Shown: positions 24,284-32,329 of the stretch, piece by piece
Position numbering within the stretch: the stretch's first letter is position 1
Layout: the number at the start of each line of letters is the position of its first letter
NCBI GenBank assembly: GCA_030427365.1
Contig: JAUHWW010000004.1
Location: 1 to 50,424, forward strand
DNA length: 50,424 nt
Reading direction: 5' to 3'
Source: a bacterium
Lineage (GTDB): Bacteria; Patescibacteriota; Saccharimonadia; Saccharimonadales; SZUA-47
Program-made: the position numbers and the translations under genes
Notes under the pieces: generated by a model
What the model saw: the letters and a program-made list of their open reading frames with translations, nothing else
The model's database searches: none
What the model was told of the DNA's origin: nothing

Positions 24284-25550
24284 CTTACCGTTTTTTGACA
24301 ACAAGAAAGTTATTTTTATTGGACGAGGTAAAGAATGGCTGAGTTTTGAGCAATTCGCAAAAACGTATTTACAGCTTGCATCCATAGAGTCAGTGTTCAT
24401 TGATGACGACAATAAACAGCGCACGATCGATGAATTGCAAGAAAAATCTGATGACGGAGCAATTATCGTTAAAACGGCTGGCTATCCAGGTAGTGGCCTG
24501 CCCTTTCCTTACACGACGCCGACGCGTGTGTTTTTTGACTGCGTCACGCAGCTAGGTGCGACAACAATCGGCGTGACTGGAACGAAAGGAAAAACAACCA
24601 CTTCTTCGCTGATCGCACATATCCTGAAAACTGCACAAATTGGTAATATCCGATTATGCGGCAATATCGGTGATCCGATGCTCGATGCTCTCGAAGATGC
24701 AACGAAAAACAGTATATTCGTTGTAGAGCTTTCGAGTTTTCAGCTCACAGAATTACGCACCAGTCCAAACGTCGCGGTGCTCACAAATCTATTTCACGAT
24801 CACATTGACTATCACGGTGACAAAGAGACCTATTGGGAAGCGAAGCACAATATCATGCGGTTCATGGACAAAAATGGCGTGTTTATCTATAACCCGCAGG
24901 TCGCCGAAGCTGCTGAGCAATGGGTAAGTGAAAGCCCCGCACGCTGCATTGCAATTGACCAAGAAGAGCCGGTACCGATTTTTGCGAAGGCGAAGTTAAT
25001 CGGCGATCACAACCGCATAAATTACCTTATGGCCCGTGAGGTCACGCGATTATTCGACGTAGCTGGTGATGTCACCCAGCAAGCCCTACTGAGCTTCGAA
25101 CCAGTTCGTCACCGACTGCAAACGGTTCGTGAAGTGAATGGCGTGACCTTTGTCGATGACGCAATCGGCTCAAATCCTGAAGCGACCGTTGCTGGTCTGC
25201 ACGCTCTCATCAAAAACCAAGCACCGATTGGCTGCGTTTTCTTGGGTGGGAACGATCGCGGGTACGATTTTTCAGAACTGGTAAAATTGCTCTACCGTGT
25301 CGGCGTGCCAAAACTTGTCTTATTCCCAGACACTGGTGAGATTATTAAGAATCAACTACCAGAAACATACAAGCCCGATATTTTCGAAACTCGTGATATG
25401 GAAGAGGCGGTCAAATGGGCTGCTAAAGAAACGCCTAGTGGCAGTATTTGCCTATTGTCGACCGCCGCACCAAGCACTGTCATATGGTCAAGCTTCGAAG
25501 AAAAGGGCGCTCTATTTCAGGAAGCGGTAAATAATCTGTCAACGTTCTAA
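24273..25550 (+). CDS. murD: MurD-type ligase (probably adds L-Glu, MurD2-like)
   Basis: A 425-aa cytosolic Mur ligase. It has an N-terminal nucleotide-sugar domain (1-95), the ATP loop GVTGTKGKTTTSS at 100-112, ELSSFQL near 148, TNLFHDHIDYHG near 170-181, and HRLQTV and FVDDAIGSNPEAT in the C-terminal domain. The ATP-loop and SSFQL details are those of MurD. Its 11-nt overlap with a murL-like gene suggests it adds L-Glu to UDP-MurNAc-L-Ala, with epimerisation afterwards. A conventional D-Glu-adding MurD cannot be ruled out from sequence. A second Met follows immediately (24276). Confidence 0.88.
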   Translation: MMFSLPFFDNKKVIFIGRGKEWLSFEQFAKTYLQLASIESVFIDDDNKQRTIDELQEKSDDGAIIVKTAGYPGSGLPFPYTTPTRVFFDCVTQLGATTIGVTGTKGKTTTSSLIAHILKTAQIGNIRLCGNIGDPMLDALEDATKNSIFVVELSSFQLTELRTSPNVAVLTNLFHDHIDYHGDKETYWEAKHNIMRFMDKNGVFIYNPQVAEAAEQWVSESPARCIAIDQEEPVPIFAKAKLIGDHNRINYLMAREVTRLFDVAGDVTQQALLSFEPVRHRLQTVREVNGVTFVDDAIGSNPEATVAGLHALIKNQAPIGCVFLGGNDRGYDFSELVKLLYRVGVPKLVLFPDTGEIIKNQLPETYKPDIFETRDMEEAVKWAAKETPSGSICLLSTAAPSTVIWSSFEEKGALFQEAVNNLSTF

Positions 25551-25566
25551 ATATCTTAAAAAGAAA

Positions 25567-25597
25567 CACGCAATGGGTTACTCGACCGTATTGCGTG
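25567..25597 (-). terminator. Terminator of folD
   Basis: Stem CACGCAAT/ATTGCGTG overlapping the last folD codons, followed on the minus strand by TTTCTTTTT. It also separates the convergent murD and folD transcripts. Confidence 0.7.
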
Positions 25598-26387
25598 CAG
25601 CTGTGATGACGTTCTCGAATAAAGCGGCAACGGTAAGAGGTCCTACGCCGCCTTTTATCGGTGTCATCGTGACGGCGGGCATCTCACGAACATCCTGAGC
25701 AACATCACCAACGAGTCCGTTGCTGTCGGTGGCAACACCGGCATCAACGATAACTGCATCGGCCTTCACCATATCAGCCGTGATTAGCCCAGGAACGCCA
25801 GTGGCAGAAATAATGACGTCAGCAGTCTGCAGCATATCTTCGATGTCTGAAGTAGATTTATCAACTACTGTTGGATTCAGGTCAGATGAACGCAGTAACT
25901 TTTCTAATGGCTTACCAACTAAGCGACCATTGCCGACGATAACAATATTCTTGCCGCGCAAATCAATGTTGTAGCCGGCAAGTAGCCAGTTAATTGCCAT
26001 TGGTGTCGGAGCGTCAAAGTCTGTTTTGCTTGCAAGCCCGTCAACGTCTTTATGAGCCACTACACTGTTAAGGATCTCATCTGTTTGCGTCCTATCAGGC
26101 AATGGAATCTGGACGATAATACCGTGCATTGATTCGTCGTCATTGAGTTTCTTTATTAGCTCAGATGCTTCAGTCTGCTGTATATCATGTACTACTACCT
26201 CAACCTGAATGTCCTCACCGTATCCCTGCTTGATGCGCATATAACTGTCGACGATTGGATCAGGATTGGTACGGATAATTGCCAACTTCGGCACGATATT
26301 CCACTGCTGGCGCAACCCACGAACGGCCTTCGCCTGGCGTTCTTTGATAAATCCAGCGAGCTCAGCACCGTTCAGTTCACGTTTCAT
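25578..26387 (-). CDS. folD: Methylenetetrahydrofolate dehydrogenase/cyclohydrolase
   Basis: A 269-aa bifunctional enzyme interconverting 5,10-methylene-, methenyl- and 10-formyl-tetrahydrofolate with NADP. Seen: the SYMRIKQ segment with the Y-x3-K catalytic pair, GIIVQIPLPD near 89-98, KDVDGL, VIVGNGRLVGKPL (the usual GRS/GRSxxVGxP appears as GRLVGKP), ATGVPGLI and the C-terminal PIKGGVGPLTVAAL (family P-G-G-V-G-P-M-T). The length is slightly shorter than usual (about 280-290). With glyA and folC in the window it supplies one-carbon units. Confidence 0.95.
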   Translation of the reverse strand: MKRELNGAELAGFIKERQAKAVRGLRQQWNIVPKLAIIRTNPDPIVDSYMRIKQGYGEDIQVEVVVHDIQQTEASELIKKLNDDESMHGIIVQIPLPDRTQTDEILNSVVAHKDVDGLASKTDFDAPTPMAINWLLAGYNIDLRGKNIVIVGNGRLVGKPLEKLLRSSDLNPTVVDKSTSDIEDMLQTADVIISATGVPGLITADMVKADAVIVDAGVATDSNGLVGDVAQDVREMPAVTMTPIKGGVGPLTVAALFENVITAARNTVE

Positions 26388-26395
26388 ATCGTCCT

Positions 26396-26401
26396 ATTCT
26401 A
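26396..26401 (-). promoter_or_regulatory. -10 box of folD
   Basis: TAGAAT on the minus strand, 8 nt before the ATG. The interval AGGACGAT contains AGGA, so a very short leader with a minimal binding site is possible. Confidence 0.5.
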
Positions 26402-26440
26402 GCATTCTTCTCTGTTTCTATGCTAAAATTAGCCAACCAC

Positions 26441-26515
26441 GCGCCTGTGGTGAAATGGATATCACAATGGTCTTCGGAACCATTATTCGGGGTTCGAATC
26501 CCTGCGGGCGCACCA
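26441..26515 (+). tRNA. tRNA-Arg (anticodon TCG)
   Basis: Acceptor GCGCCTG/CGGGCGC, anticodon stem ATGGT/ACCAT with loop CTTCGGA (anticodon TCG), T-loop TTCGAAT, encoded CCA. An extended -10 TGCTAAAAT lies upstream at 26421-26429. No structured element is attached to this tRNA, unlike the Glu, Lys, Arg(TCT) and Pro genes. Confidence 0.95.
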
Positions 26516-26520
26516 CATTA

Positions 26521-26549
26521 ATCGACCAAGGGGTCGATTTTAATTTTTC
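26521..26549 (+). terminator. Terminator of tRNA-Arg(TCG)
   Basis: Stem ATCGACC/GGTCGAT followed by TTTTAATTTTT. It overlaps the end of the convergent DUF1295 gene. Confidence 0.8.
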
Positions 26550-27313
26550 TGGGGGCCTGGAAAGAATGCGTTAGTTTGCTTTTTATACTGCTCGTACTCT
26601 TTATCACCTTCGTAACGTTTTTCGAGCATCGGAATTCCTGAAATTCCGATTATCAAGTAGGTGATGGTTAGCGGGCCAATGACAGCAAGGTACCAAAAGT
26701 CATACGGCAACGTCAGCAGCAAGAAGCCCCACCAAAGCGACACCTCGCCAAAATAGTTCGGATGGCGGGTGTATTTCCACAGTCCACTGCGCATAATTGA
26801 ATTCTTCTTTGATTTCGTAAATAGAATAAATCGGCGAAGCTGATAATCACCAACCGCTTCAAAGAAAAATCCTGTTGCCCAAATTGCCAAGCCAAGCCAG
26901 TTATACCACGACATTTCATTGTTGAGACCATTGAAAAAGAAAATAATCGGCGCCGCAACAAGTAGCATAAACGCGCCTTGCGATAAAAACACGTTTGTAA
27001 AAGCTTGCAGCCGTTTATACTTCCAGCCTTCGCGCATTTGCACATATCTTTTATCTTCTTTGCTTTTCTTATGACGGTCGGCAATGTGCATTGCGAGTCG
27101 CAAGCCCCAAGCCGTGACAGTCAGTAGTATCAACGTTGTTTTCAAAGATGATTCGGCGCTGGTATACACAAAAAGGCTCCAGGCAATCGTTACGAAGCCG
27201 AGGCCCCAGGCGATATCAGCGATGTCGTTGCGTTCCCGCAGTTGCGCAACCACATACCACGCAGTCATGTAAACAAGTACGGCGCCGGCAGCGACAAGGA
27301 TTAGCTCACCCAT
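26540..27313 (-). CDS. DUF1295 membrane protein (steroid 5-alpha-reductase-like fold)
   Basis: A 257-aa protein with about six or seven membrane helices. RNDIADIAWGLGF near 28-40 and SGLWKYTRHPNYFGEVSLWWG near 174-194 are the DUF1295 hallmarks. The second resembles the cofactor-binding loop of isoprenylcysteine methyltransferases and steroid reductases (R-H-P-x-Y-x-G-E). A KRYEGDKEYEQYKKQTNAFFP end fits. The substrate is unknown. It overlaps the upstream DUF2177 gene by 13 nt, so the two are coupled. Confidence 0.9.
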   Translation of the reverse strand: MGELILVAAGAVLVYMTAWYVVAQLRERNDIADIAWGLGFVTIAWSLFVYTSAESSLKTTLILLTVTAWGLRLAMHIADRHKKSKEDKRYVQMREGWKYKRLQAFTNVFLSQGAFMLLVAAPIIFFFNGLNNEMSWYNWLGLAIWATGFFFEAVGDYQLRRFILFTKSKKNSIMRSGLWKYTRHPNYFGEVSLWWGFLLLTLPYDFWYLAVIGPLTITYLIIGISGIPMLEKRYEGDKEYEQYKKQTNAFFPGPQKN

Positions 27314-27711
27314 TGCGCAATATAATACCCTATGGTTGCGACAGACGACGTGAGGACAACACCCCAGGCGATATCAATTGGAACGATTGGAAACGGCCAG
27401 TTTTTGATGACCGCCAAGTTAGTCAGTTCATACGTCGCATAGGCAAGCCCACCAAACAATGCACCGTTTAACGCAGCTTTTCCGACCGAGCCTTCTTCGA
27501 TAGCTGGCAGCACTGCAAAGTAAATGATCCCGAAGATGTAGAACAGATAGAACACACCAGCTGCAGACCAATTTGGCGTCTTTGCTAGGAACGAGCCGAG
27601 ATATTTGTCATAAATACCCTTCCCGATAACCCCTAGCCAGAGCAGATCAACCAGAAAGAACACTGGCACCGTTAATAGATAGGTGTAGATTATTTGTGTC
27701 GTTGTAAGCAT
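27301..27711 (-). CDS. DUF2177 membrane protein
   Basis: A 136-aa protein with four hydrophobic helices. The pattern VDLLWLGVIGKGIYDKYLG, FYLFYIFGIIYFAVLPA, YATYELTNLAVIKNWP and PIDIAWGVV matches DUF2177 proteins closely. Function is unknown in the family. Genes for DUF2177 and DUF1295 proteins are often neighbours, here overlapping by 13 nt, suggesting a shared membrane-lipid-related step. GTAGGAT precedes the ATG. Confidence 0.9.
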   Translation of the reverse strand: MLTTTQIIYTYLLTVPVFFLVDLLWLGVIGKGIYDKYLGSFLAKTPNWSAAGVFYLFYIFGIIYFAVLPAIEEGSVGKAALNGALFGGLAYATYELTNLAVIKNWPFPIVPIDIAWGVVLTSSVATIGYYIAQWVS

Positions 27712-27825
27712 AGGCTTATCCTACAAGCTGCCTTATAAAAAAATTGTGAAAAATATTGCAGTTTACAGCAGTTGCGGCTGAGGCGATGACGGGTTATGAT
27801 GATGGAAGCATAAGAAGGAGCAACC

Positions 27826-28242
27826 ATGAAACATCGAAGCGTCGCAGCCGTCATTGTATTAACCCTAGTCACATTCGGCATTTACGGCATTGTCTGGCAA
27901 GTAAAGACGAAAAATGAAATGAACCGCCTCGGCGCAAATATCCCAACGGCATGGCTCATCATCGTTCCAATCGCTAACATCTACTGGCTTTGGAAGTACT
28001 GTGAAGGTGTCGAGAAAGTGACCAATCAGAAAGTTTCCGGCATTCTTGCCTTTGTCTTGTTTTGGCTCGTTGGTATTGTCGGTATGGCAATTGTTCAAAA
28101 TGAGTTCAATCAAGTTGGAGAAGGTCAACCCCAGGCAATGCAACCGCAAGGCGCCCCTGCTCCAACCCAACCAGCTGAACCAGCAGTGGCTGCCACAACG
28201 CCTGCAGACACGCAGCCGACTGATCAACAGCCACAAGCGTAG
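27826..28242 (+). CDS. DUF4234 membrane protein with Pro/Ala/Gln-rich tail
   Basis: A 138-aa protein. Two or three helices carry the DUF4234 pattern: VIVLTLVTFGIYGIVWQVKTKNEMN, then ANIYWLWKYCEGVEKVT. Residues 100-138 form a Pro, Ala, Gln and Thr-rich tail. A consensus AGAAGGAG ribosome site lies 6 nt upstream. The next gene, 2 nt downstream, is a shorter paralogue. Function unknown. Confidence 0.85.
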   Translation: MKHRSVAAVIVLTLVTFGIYGIVWQVKTKNEMNRLGANIPTAWLIIVPIANIYWLWKYCEGVEKVTNQKVSGILAFVLFWLVGIVGMAIVQNEFNQVGEGQPQAMQPQGAPAPTQPAEPAVAATTPADTQPTDQQPQA

Positions 28243-28244
28243 TT

Positions 28245-28664
28245 ATGACGCAGCGAAACAGCACTGACGTTGCTCTGTACACGGTCTTGACGCTCAGTAT
28301 TTACTTGCTTTTTTGGCTGAACGACATCAGAAATGAGATAAATGAACAGGCAGAAGACAGCACCATCCCGACTATGTGGTGGTTTATCGTGCCATTTGGA
28401 TCCTTCTGGTGGATGTGGCATTTTTCTAGGGAGCTCGAGCGCGTGAGCGAGCAGCGCATCGCCTATACTGATACGTTTCTATTGTTTTTACTGCTTTCTT
28501 TAGGTGGAAACCTTTTCTTTCAATTCAGCTCGTATTTTGACTCTTTCAGCTCGTTCATCTCGGTGTTTGTGATTGAAGCAGTGTTGAGCACTACGCTGCT
28601 TGCTATCTTTCCGTACGTCACGCAAAACCGAATCAACGCACTTTCTGGCGATTCGCAGACTTGA
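28245..28664 (+). CDS. DUF4234-like membrane protein (paralogue of the preceding gene)
   Basis: A 139-aa protein with the same layout as its neighbour: LYTVLTLSIYLLFWLNDIRNEIN, then GSFWWMWHFSRELERVS, then two more helices. It lacks the Pro/Gln tail. Two nt separate it from the upstream stop, so the two are cotranscribed and perhaps form a hetero-oligomer; that is inference. It ends just before the tRNA-Lys promoter. Confidence 0.8.
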   Translation: MTQRNSTDVALYTVLTLSIYLLFWLNDIRNEINEQAEDSTIPTMWWFIVPFGSFWWMWHFSRELERVSEQRIAYTDTFLLFLLLSLGGNLFFQFSSYFDSFSSFISVFVIEAVLSTTLLAIFPYVTQNRINALSGDSQT

Positions 28665-28689
28665 TTTTTTGCCTCAACAGAGGTAGAAT
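28661..28689 (+). promoter_or_regulatory. Promoter of tRNA-Lys
   Basis: TTGATT, 17 nt, TAGAAT, about 27 nt before the tRNA 5' end. The -35 overlaps the stop of the DUF4234 gene. Confidence 0.65.
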
Positions 28690-28716
28690 TGCATTTACGT
28701 TTCGTAAAAACGAGGC

Positions 28717-28793
28717 GGGCCATTAGCTCAGCTGGTTAGAGCATCGGCCTCTTAAGCCGAGTGTCCTGGGTTCGAGTCCCAGATGGCCCTCCA
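28717..28793 (+). tRNA. tRNA-Lys (anticodon CTT)
   Basis: Acceptor GGGCCAT/ATGGCCC, D-stem GCTC/GAGC, anticodon stem TCGGC/GCCGA with loop CTCTTAA (anticodon CTT), T-arm CTGGG-TTCGAGT-CCCAG, encoded CCA. Confidence 0.96.
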
Positions 28794-28800
28794 ATCAAAT

Positions 28801-28822
28801 AAGCTCCCTCGTGGGGCTTTTC
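28801..28822 (+). terminator. Terminator of tRNA-Lys
   Basis: Stem AGCTCC/GGGGCT with a short loop and TTTT, enclosed by an outer CCAATCA/TGATTGG stem that begins at the tRNA CCA. Confidence 0.75.
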
Positions 28823-28841
28823 TGATTGGAACTATTAACTA

Positions 28842-28970
28842 GGCTTGAACCCAGGTGTCCTGGGTGAAAACTGCCAGTGGAAGTTTGCAAGGAAATCTTC
28901 ACCTGAAAGTTTGCTTTCATGGCAGAAGTTTCGGGGTCGCCAAAGGTGACCGAGTCCCAGACGGCCCTTC
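28842..28970 (+). repeat. tRNA-Lys-linked structured element (copy at the T-loop)
   Basis: The tRNA-Lys T-arm is repeated but split: GTCCTGGGT (28857-28865), then an 85-nt insert (28866-28950), then CGAGTCCCAGACGGCCC. The insert sits exactly inside the T-loop, after T54. It has hairpin 1 (AAACT/AGTTT), the conserved GCAAGGAAATC, hairpin 2 (GAAA..CTTC with GAAG..TTTC, tip TGAAAG/CTTTCA), then hairpin 3 GGTCGC/GTGACC. An inverted T-arm copy (CTTGAACCCAGG) precedes it. The tRNA body is missing, so it is not a tRNA. It has its own terminator. Confidence 0.75.
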
Positions 28971-28974
28971 TTGC

Positions 28975-29005
28975 AAAAAAGCTCCTTGGAGACAAGGAGC
29001 TTTTT
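28975..29005 (+). terminator. Terminator after the tRNA-Lys-linked element
   Basis: An 11-bp perfect stem AAGCTCCTTG(G..)/CAAGGAGCTT with TTTTT. It shows that the element is, or was, the end of its own transcript. Confidence 0.85.
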
Positions 29006-29021
29006 GTAATTTGACGCGAAA

Positions 29022-29483
29022 CTATTTTTTGCTAGCGTCCATATTTTCTTTCAGGAGCCAGCCACTGCCAGCAGTCATAACTGCTGATCCAAGAAGGCTA
29101 AGCCAGTAGCCAATATCGATGCTAACGACACCAATGCCATCTGTATCAGGGTAATCGATAAGCACCATGAGAAAAGCCAGCGCACTCACGCCAACCGCAA
29201 GATACAGCATATTCTTCTTGTCTTGGTTGAACACATTCAGCCCTGCAATCACTGCAACTGCAAGCAAGATAACTGGGAATACACCATTGGCGTCAAATCC
29301 ATTCGCCGAGTAGTTCAGTGCGCTGCCAAATAGTCCTCCGCCGTCTCCTACATCAACTGATACCCATGGTAAAAACATACCGATGAGTAATGCAATCGCA
29401 CCACCAACAAGCAGCATTAGTTTTTTGTCTTTTTTTACATCTTCGAGCGCCTTTGCAGCGTCAAATCCTTGTTTCTTCGCCAT
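29022..29483 (-). CDS. Four-helix membrane protein, 153 aa
   Basis: Not recognised as a named family. A basic N-terminus (MAKKQGFDAAKALEDVKKDKK) is followed by four hydrophobic segments near 24-42, 70-88, 96-114 and 125-145 (numbered from 29483). Between helices 1 and 2 is a short, probably extracytoplasmic loop with Gly and Asp. The start at 29483 is fixed by GAGGAGG 8 nt upstream; an ATG at 29498 would add five residues. It is a single gene between the tRNA-Lys element and folC. Confidence 0.75.
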   Translation of the reverse strand: MAKKQGFDAAKALEDVKKDKKLMLLVGGAIALLIGMFLPWVSVDVGDGGGLFGSALNYSANGFDANGVFPVILLAVAVIAGLNVFNQDKKNMLYLAVGVSALAFLMVLIDYPDTDGIGVVSIDIGYWLSLLGSAVMTAGSGWLLKENMDASKK

Positions 29484-29543
29484 ACGTGTCCTCCTCAAGA
29501 CCTTATGGACTGATTGTACCCCGCTTTTTCACTTGAAAGCAAG

Positions 29544-30791
29544 CTAGTCTCTTACGAGCAGGCGCCGAAGGTTAGCAATGAGGTACAGTGAGCCAGTAAT
29601 CACTTTCACGCCTTCTTTACGCTGCAATGCCTTTAGGGCAGCGTTTTGGTCCTCAAAAATTTCTACATTACTTATGCCGTGCTTCTGTGCGCTCTTGGCG
29701 AGATCTCTGGGATCAGTTGCACTAAACGGGGCATCTTGCACGCCTTGAAAGCACGTGACAAGCAATGATGCGCACAGTGGCTGCAGCACCTCCATCACGC
29801 CATCCATATCTTTTCCTTGCTTCATAGCAATCAAAAAGTGAGCCTGTTTGCCTGGAAATTTTGCCTTAAAACTTTCCGCAAACACTTGCATCTTTTGCTG
29901 ATTATGCGCGCCGTCGAGGATGAGTGGCCCATTGTGAGTCTCGATTAGCTCCATTCGGCCGGGCACCTTTAGCTGCTTCGTGTCAAACAAAACGAGTTCA
30001 AACCCATCACGATCAGCTATGTGCTGACAAGCTGCTTTCGCGAGTGCGAGATTACGCTGCTGAAACAGTTCAACGTTAGCATTACCGTCGAGTTTTTGTG
30101 GCTCGATTACGTGCAGCGTTGCATCAACATTTTCCGCGCGTGACCAAAACACATCTAACACCTCTTCTGGCTGCTGATGAGTGAAGGCCACGTTGCCTGA
30201 GTGCATAATGCCGGCTTTCTGGCGTGCTATCTCCGGCAACGTTATACCAAGGATCTCTGTATGATCGAACCCAATATCAGTGAGCACACACACTTTGTCC
30301 GCTCTTGAAACGACATTGGTGCTATCAAGTTTGCCGCCCAGACCAGTTTCTAAAACCACATAATCAACAGCCTCATGCATGCTCACCCAAAGTACGAACA
30401 CAATAAACAACTCAAAATAGCTGGGTTTTTCTTTGTCGATATCAATGAGCCGCAAAAACTTGTTGAGATACTCGCAGAATAGGTCCTCATTGATCGGCTG
30501 CCCTTCGATTTGCAGACGCTCACGAACATCAGACAGGTGGGGTGATACGGTGAGCACCGTTTTCTTACCACTTGCTCGTAGAAATGCGTCAACATAATAC
30601 GCTGTCGATGTTTTACCAGATGTTCCCGCAATGTGCACCGCGCGCACCTTCTCGTGCGGATTACCGACGGCTTTTAGTAGCGGCCACATACGATCAAGCG
30701 TCAACCCATCGCTCATATAGAGTTTTGAATTCGGCAAAAGGCTTCGAAAAAATTCTTCCGCTTCGGCAACTGTGCTTATCGATGACGCCAT
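29544..30791 (-). CDS. folC: Folylpolyglutamate/dihydrofolate synthase
   Basis: A 415-aa Mur-ligase-fold enzyme adding glutamate to folates. The ATP loop is IAGTSGKTSTA near 54-64, followed by SPHLSDVRERLQI (family S-P-H-L). Then LETGLGGKLDSTN near 151-163 and TDIGFDHTEILG. The dihydropteroate-binding signature is weaker, so the synthase activity is uncertain and folylpolyglutamate synthase is the safer role. It starts 7 nt after the cardiolipin synthase stop with AGGA upstream, so the two are cotranscribed. Confidence 0.92.
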   Translation of the reverse strand: MASSISTVAEAEEFFRSLLPNSKLYMSDGLTLDRMWPLLKAVGNPHEKVRAVHIAGTSGKTSTAYYVDAFLRASGKKTVLTVSPHLSDVRERLQIEGQPINEDLFCEYLNKFLRLIDIDKEKPSYFELFIVFVLWVSMHEAVDYVVLETGLGGKLDSTNVVSRADKVCVLTDIGFDHTEILGITLPEIARQKAGIMHSGNVAFTHQQPEEVLDVFWSRAENVDATLHVIEPQKLDGNANVELFQQRNLALAKAACQHIADRDGFELVLFDTKQLKVPGRMELIETHNGPLILDGAHNQQKMQVFAESFKAKFPGKQAHFLIAMKQGKDMDGVMEVLQPLCASLLVTCFQGVQDAPFSATDPRDLAKSAQKHGISNVEIFEDQNAALKALQRKEGVKVITGSLYLIANLRRLLVRD

Positions 30792-30798
30792 GATGTTC

Positions 30799-32268
30799 CT
30801 ATAACAGGGGTGCTGTTATGCGGGCGATACTCTCAAGTAGTTTTTTTCGAAATGGACGCTCAGCCCAGATTTTTTCTGTAATGTGACGCGATTTCTTCAG
30901 ATATGCTTGTTCAATAGCTGCCAGTTCCTGTACTTCTTTGTGGCCATAGACGATGACGTTAAGCTCTAAATCAAGTGCAAACGAGCGAACATCAAGATTG
31001 CTCGAGCCGATAACGGCAATACTGTCATCAATAATCAACTGTTTGTTATGTAAAAAAGCTGGCTTTTTATAATGATAAATATGCACCCCTGCGCTGAGAA
31101 GCTCTTCATAAAAAGAGCGTTGAGCATAGCCAGCTAAGGTTTTGTCGATGATTTCTGAGTTAATTAATGTCACTTCAACACCTCGCTGAGCGGCAGTTGT
31201 TAGTGCGTCTAGAAACGCATCATCGGGGATAAAATACGGGACCACGATACCAATTCGCTCACGCGCTGCATAAATCATCGAGGTGTAGAAGCGCAGATTG
31301 TTTTCCTCAATGTGGCTCGGACCACTTGGCAAAACCTGCAATAGTGCATCACCCGCCTTATCCGGCAGATCATCGTCTTCAACTAATTCTAGGAGTGGAT
31401 CCTGTGTCTCCTGATACCAGTCTGCACGGAACACATTGTTGAGCTGCCATACTGCTGGTCCAGCAATCTGCGCTGTCAACTCTTCATATCGTAAATCATC
31501 ACCGCGATGATAACTATCGCGAATGATATTCTGCGATCCGGTAAAGGCAACCTCACCATCGATGACAATGATTTTCCTATGATTGCGCAGATCGGGACGT
31601 GTGAAGTCTTTCCCGGGCAGCAAAGACAGCGGAATCATATGTCGCACTTCGATATTGTTTCTACTAAAGAACGTGATCATGTCCTTATAACCTGGGTAAC
31701 GGCGACAGACGAGCTTATCGATGAGCACCCGCACTTTTACGCCACGCGCACTTGCATGCCCAAGCGCCTTGAATACTGGCTCGGTTGCCGTATCTTTCGT
31801 CATGATGAAATATTCGAGATGAATGTACTTCTGAGCTTTTCCGATTTCGTTAGCAATAGTCTCAAGACTTTGCTTGTAGCCGGTGACGAAAGTGATGTCA
31901 TTGCCGGCCATTGGCGGCAAACCGCCCAGCTGCGTCGCGAGATGGCTCAACGTCTTGGCACTATCACTATCGGGTTCAGCAATAACGCCCTTGCTACCAC
32001 GCAAATCGTCAAGTTCTTTACGCGTCAGTCGATCTGTTTCACGCTGACGGGCGCGGCGCACCTTCGGCAATTTTGGGTCGGCAAACATAAAAAACAGTAG
32101 GCTGCCAATACTCGGAAGTAGCATGACTAAAAGCAGCCACGCGTTCGCTGCCGCTAACGTCCGCCCGCGACGCGGCACAATATAGAGCATCACAAGGCGA
32201 ATCATCCATTCAAAACCAAACCAGAAATAAAGGGCAATTTGCCACGTATTCGATGCTGCTTCTTCCAC
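30799..32268 (-). CDS. cls: Cardiolipin synthase (phospholipase D family)
   Basis: A 489-aa membrane enzyme. Two N-terminal helices (10-30 and 42-62) are followed by two HKD motifs: H230-R-K232-x4-D237 with GSQN, and H407-N-K409-x4-D414 with GSSN. This is the bacterial ClsA layout, joining two phosphatidylglycerols into cardiolipin. The start is a GTG at 32268 with GGGAG about 9 nt upstream. The CDP-alcohol phosphatidyltransferase-like gene at 6565 would feed it. Confidence 0.93.
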   Translation of the reverse strand: MEEAASNTWQIALYFWFGFEWMIRLVMLYIVPRRGRTLAAANAWLLLVMLLPSIGSLLFFMFADPKLPKVRRARQRETDRLTRKELDDLRGSKGVIAEPDSDSAKTLSHLATQLGGLPPMAGNDITFVTGYKQSLETIANEIGKAQKYIHLEYFIMTKDTATEPVFKALGHASARGVKVRVLIDKLVCRRYPGYKDMITFFSRNNIEVRHMIPLSLLPGKDFTRPDLRNHRKIIVIDGEVAFTGSQNIIRDSYHRGDDLRYEELTAQIAGPAVWQLNNVFRADWYQETQDPLLELVEDDDLPDKAGDALLQVLPSGPSHIEENNLRFYTSMIYAARERIGIVVPYFIPDDAFLDALTTAAQRGVEVTLINSEIIDKTLAGYAQRSFYEELLSAGVHIYHYKKPAFLHNKQLIIDDSIAVIGSSNLDVRSFALDLELNVIVYGHKEVQELAAIEQAYLKKSRHITEKIWAERPFRKKLLESIARITAPLL

Positions 32269-32329
32269 TTATGTACTCCCTTTAGGATGCAATCCCAAGC
32301 CTACCATGACTTCACCTGAAATAGCTACC

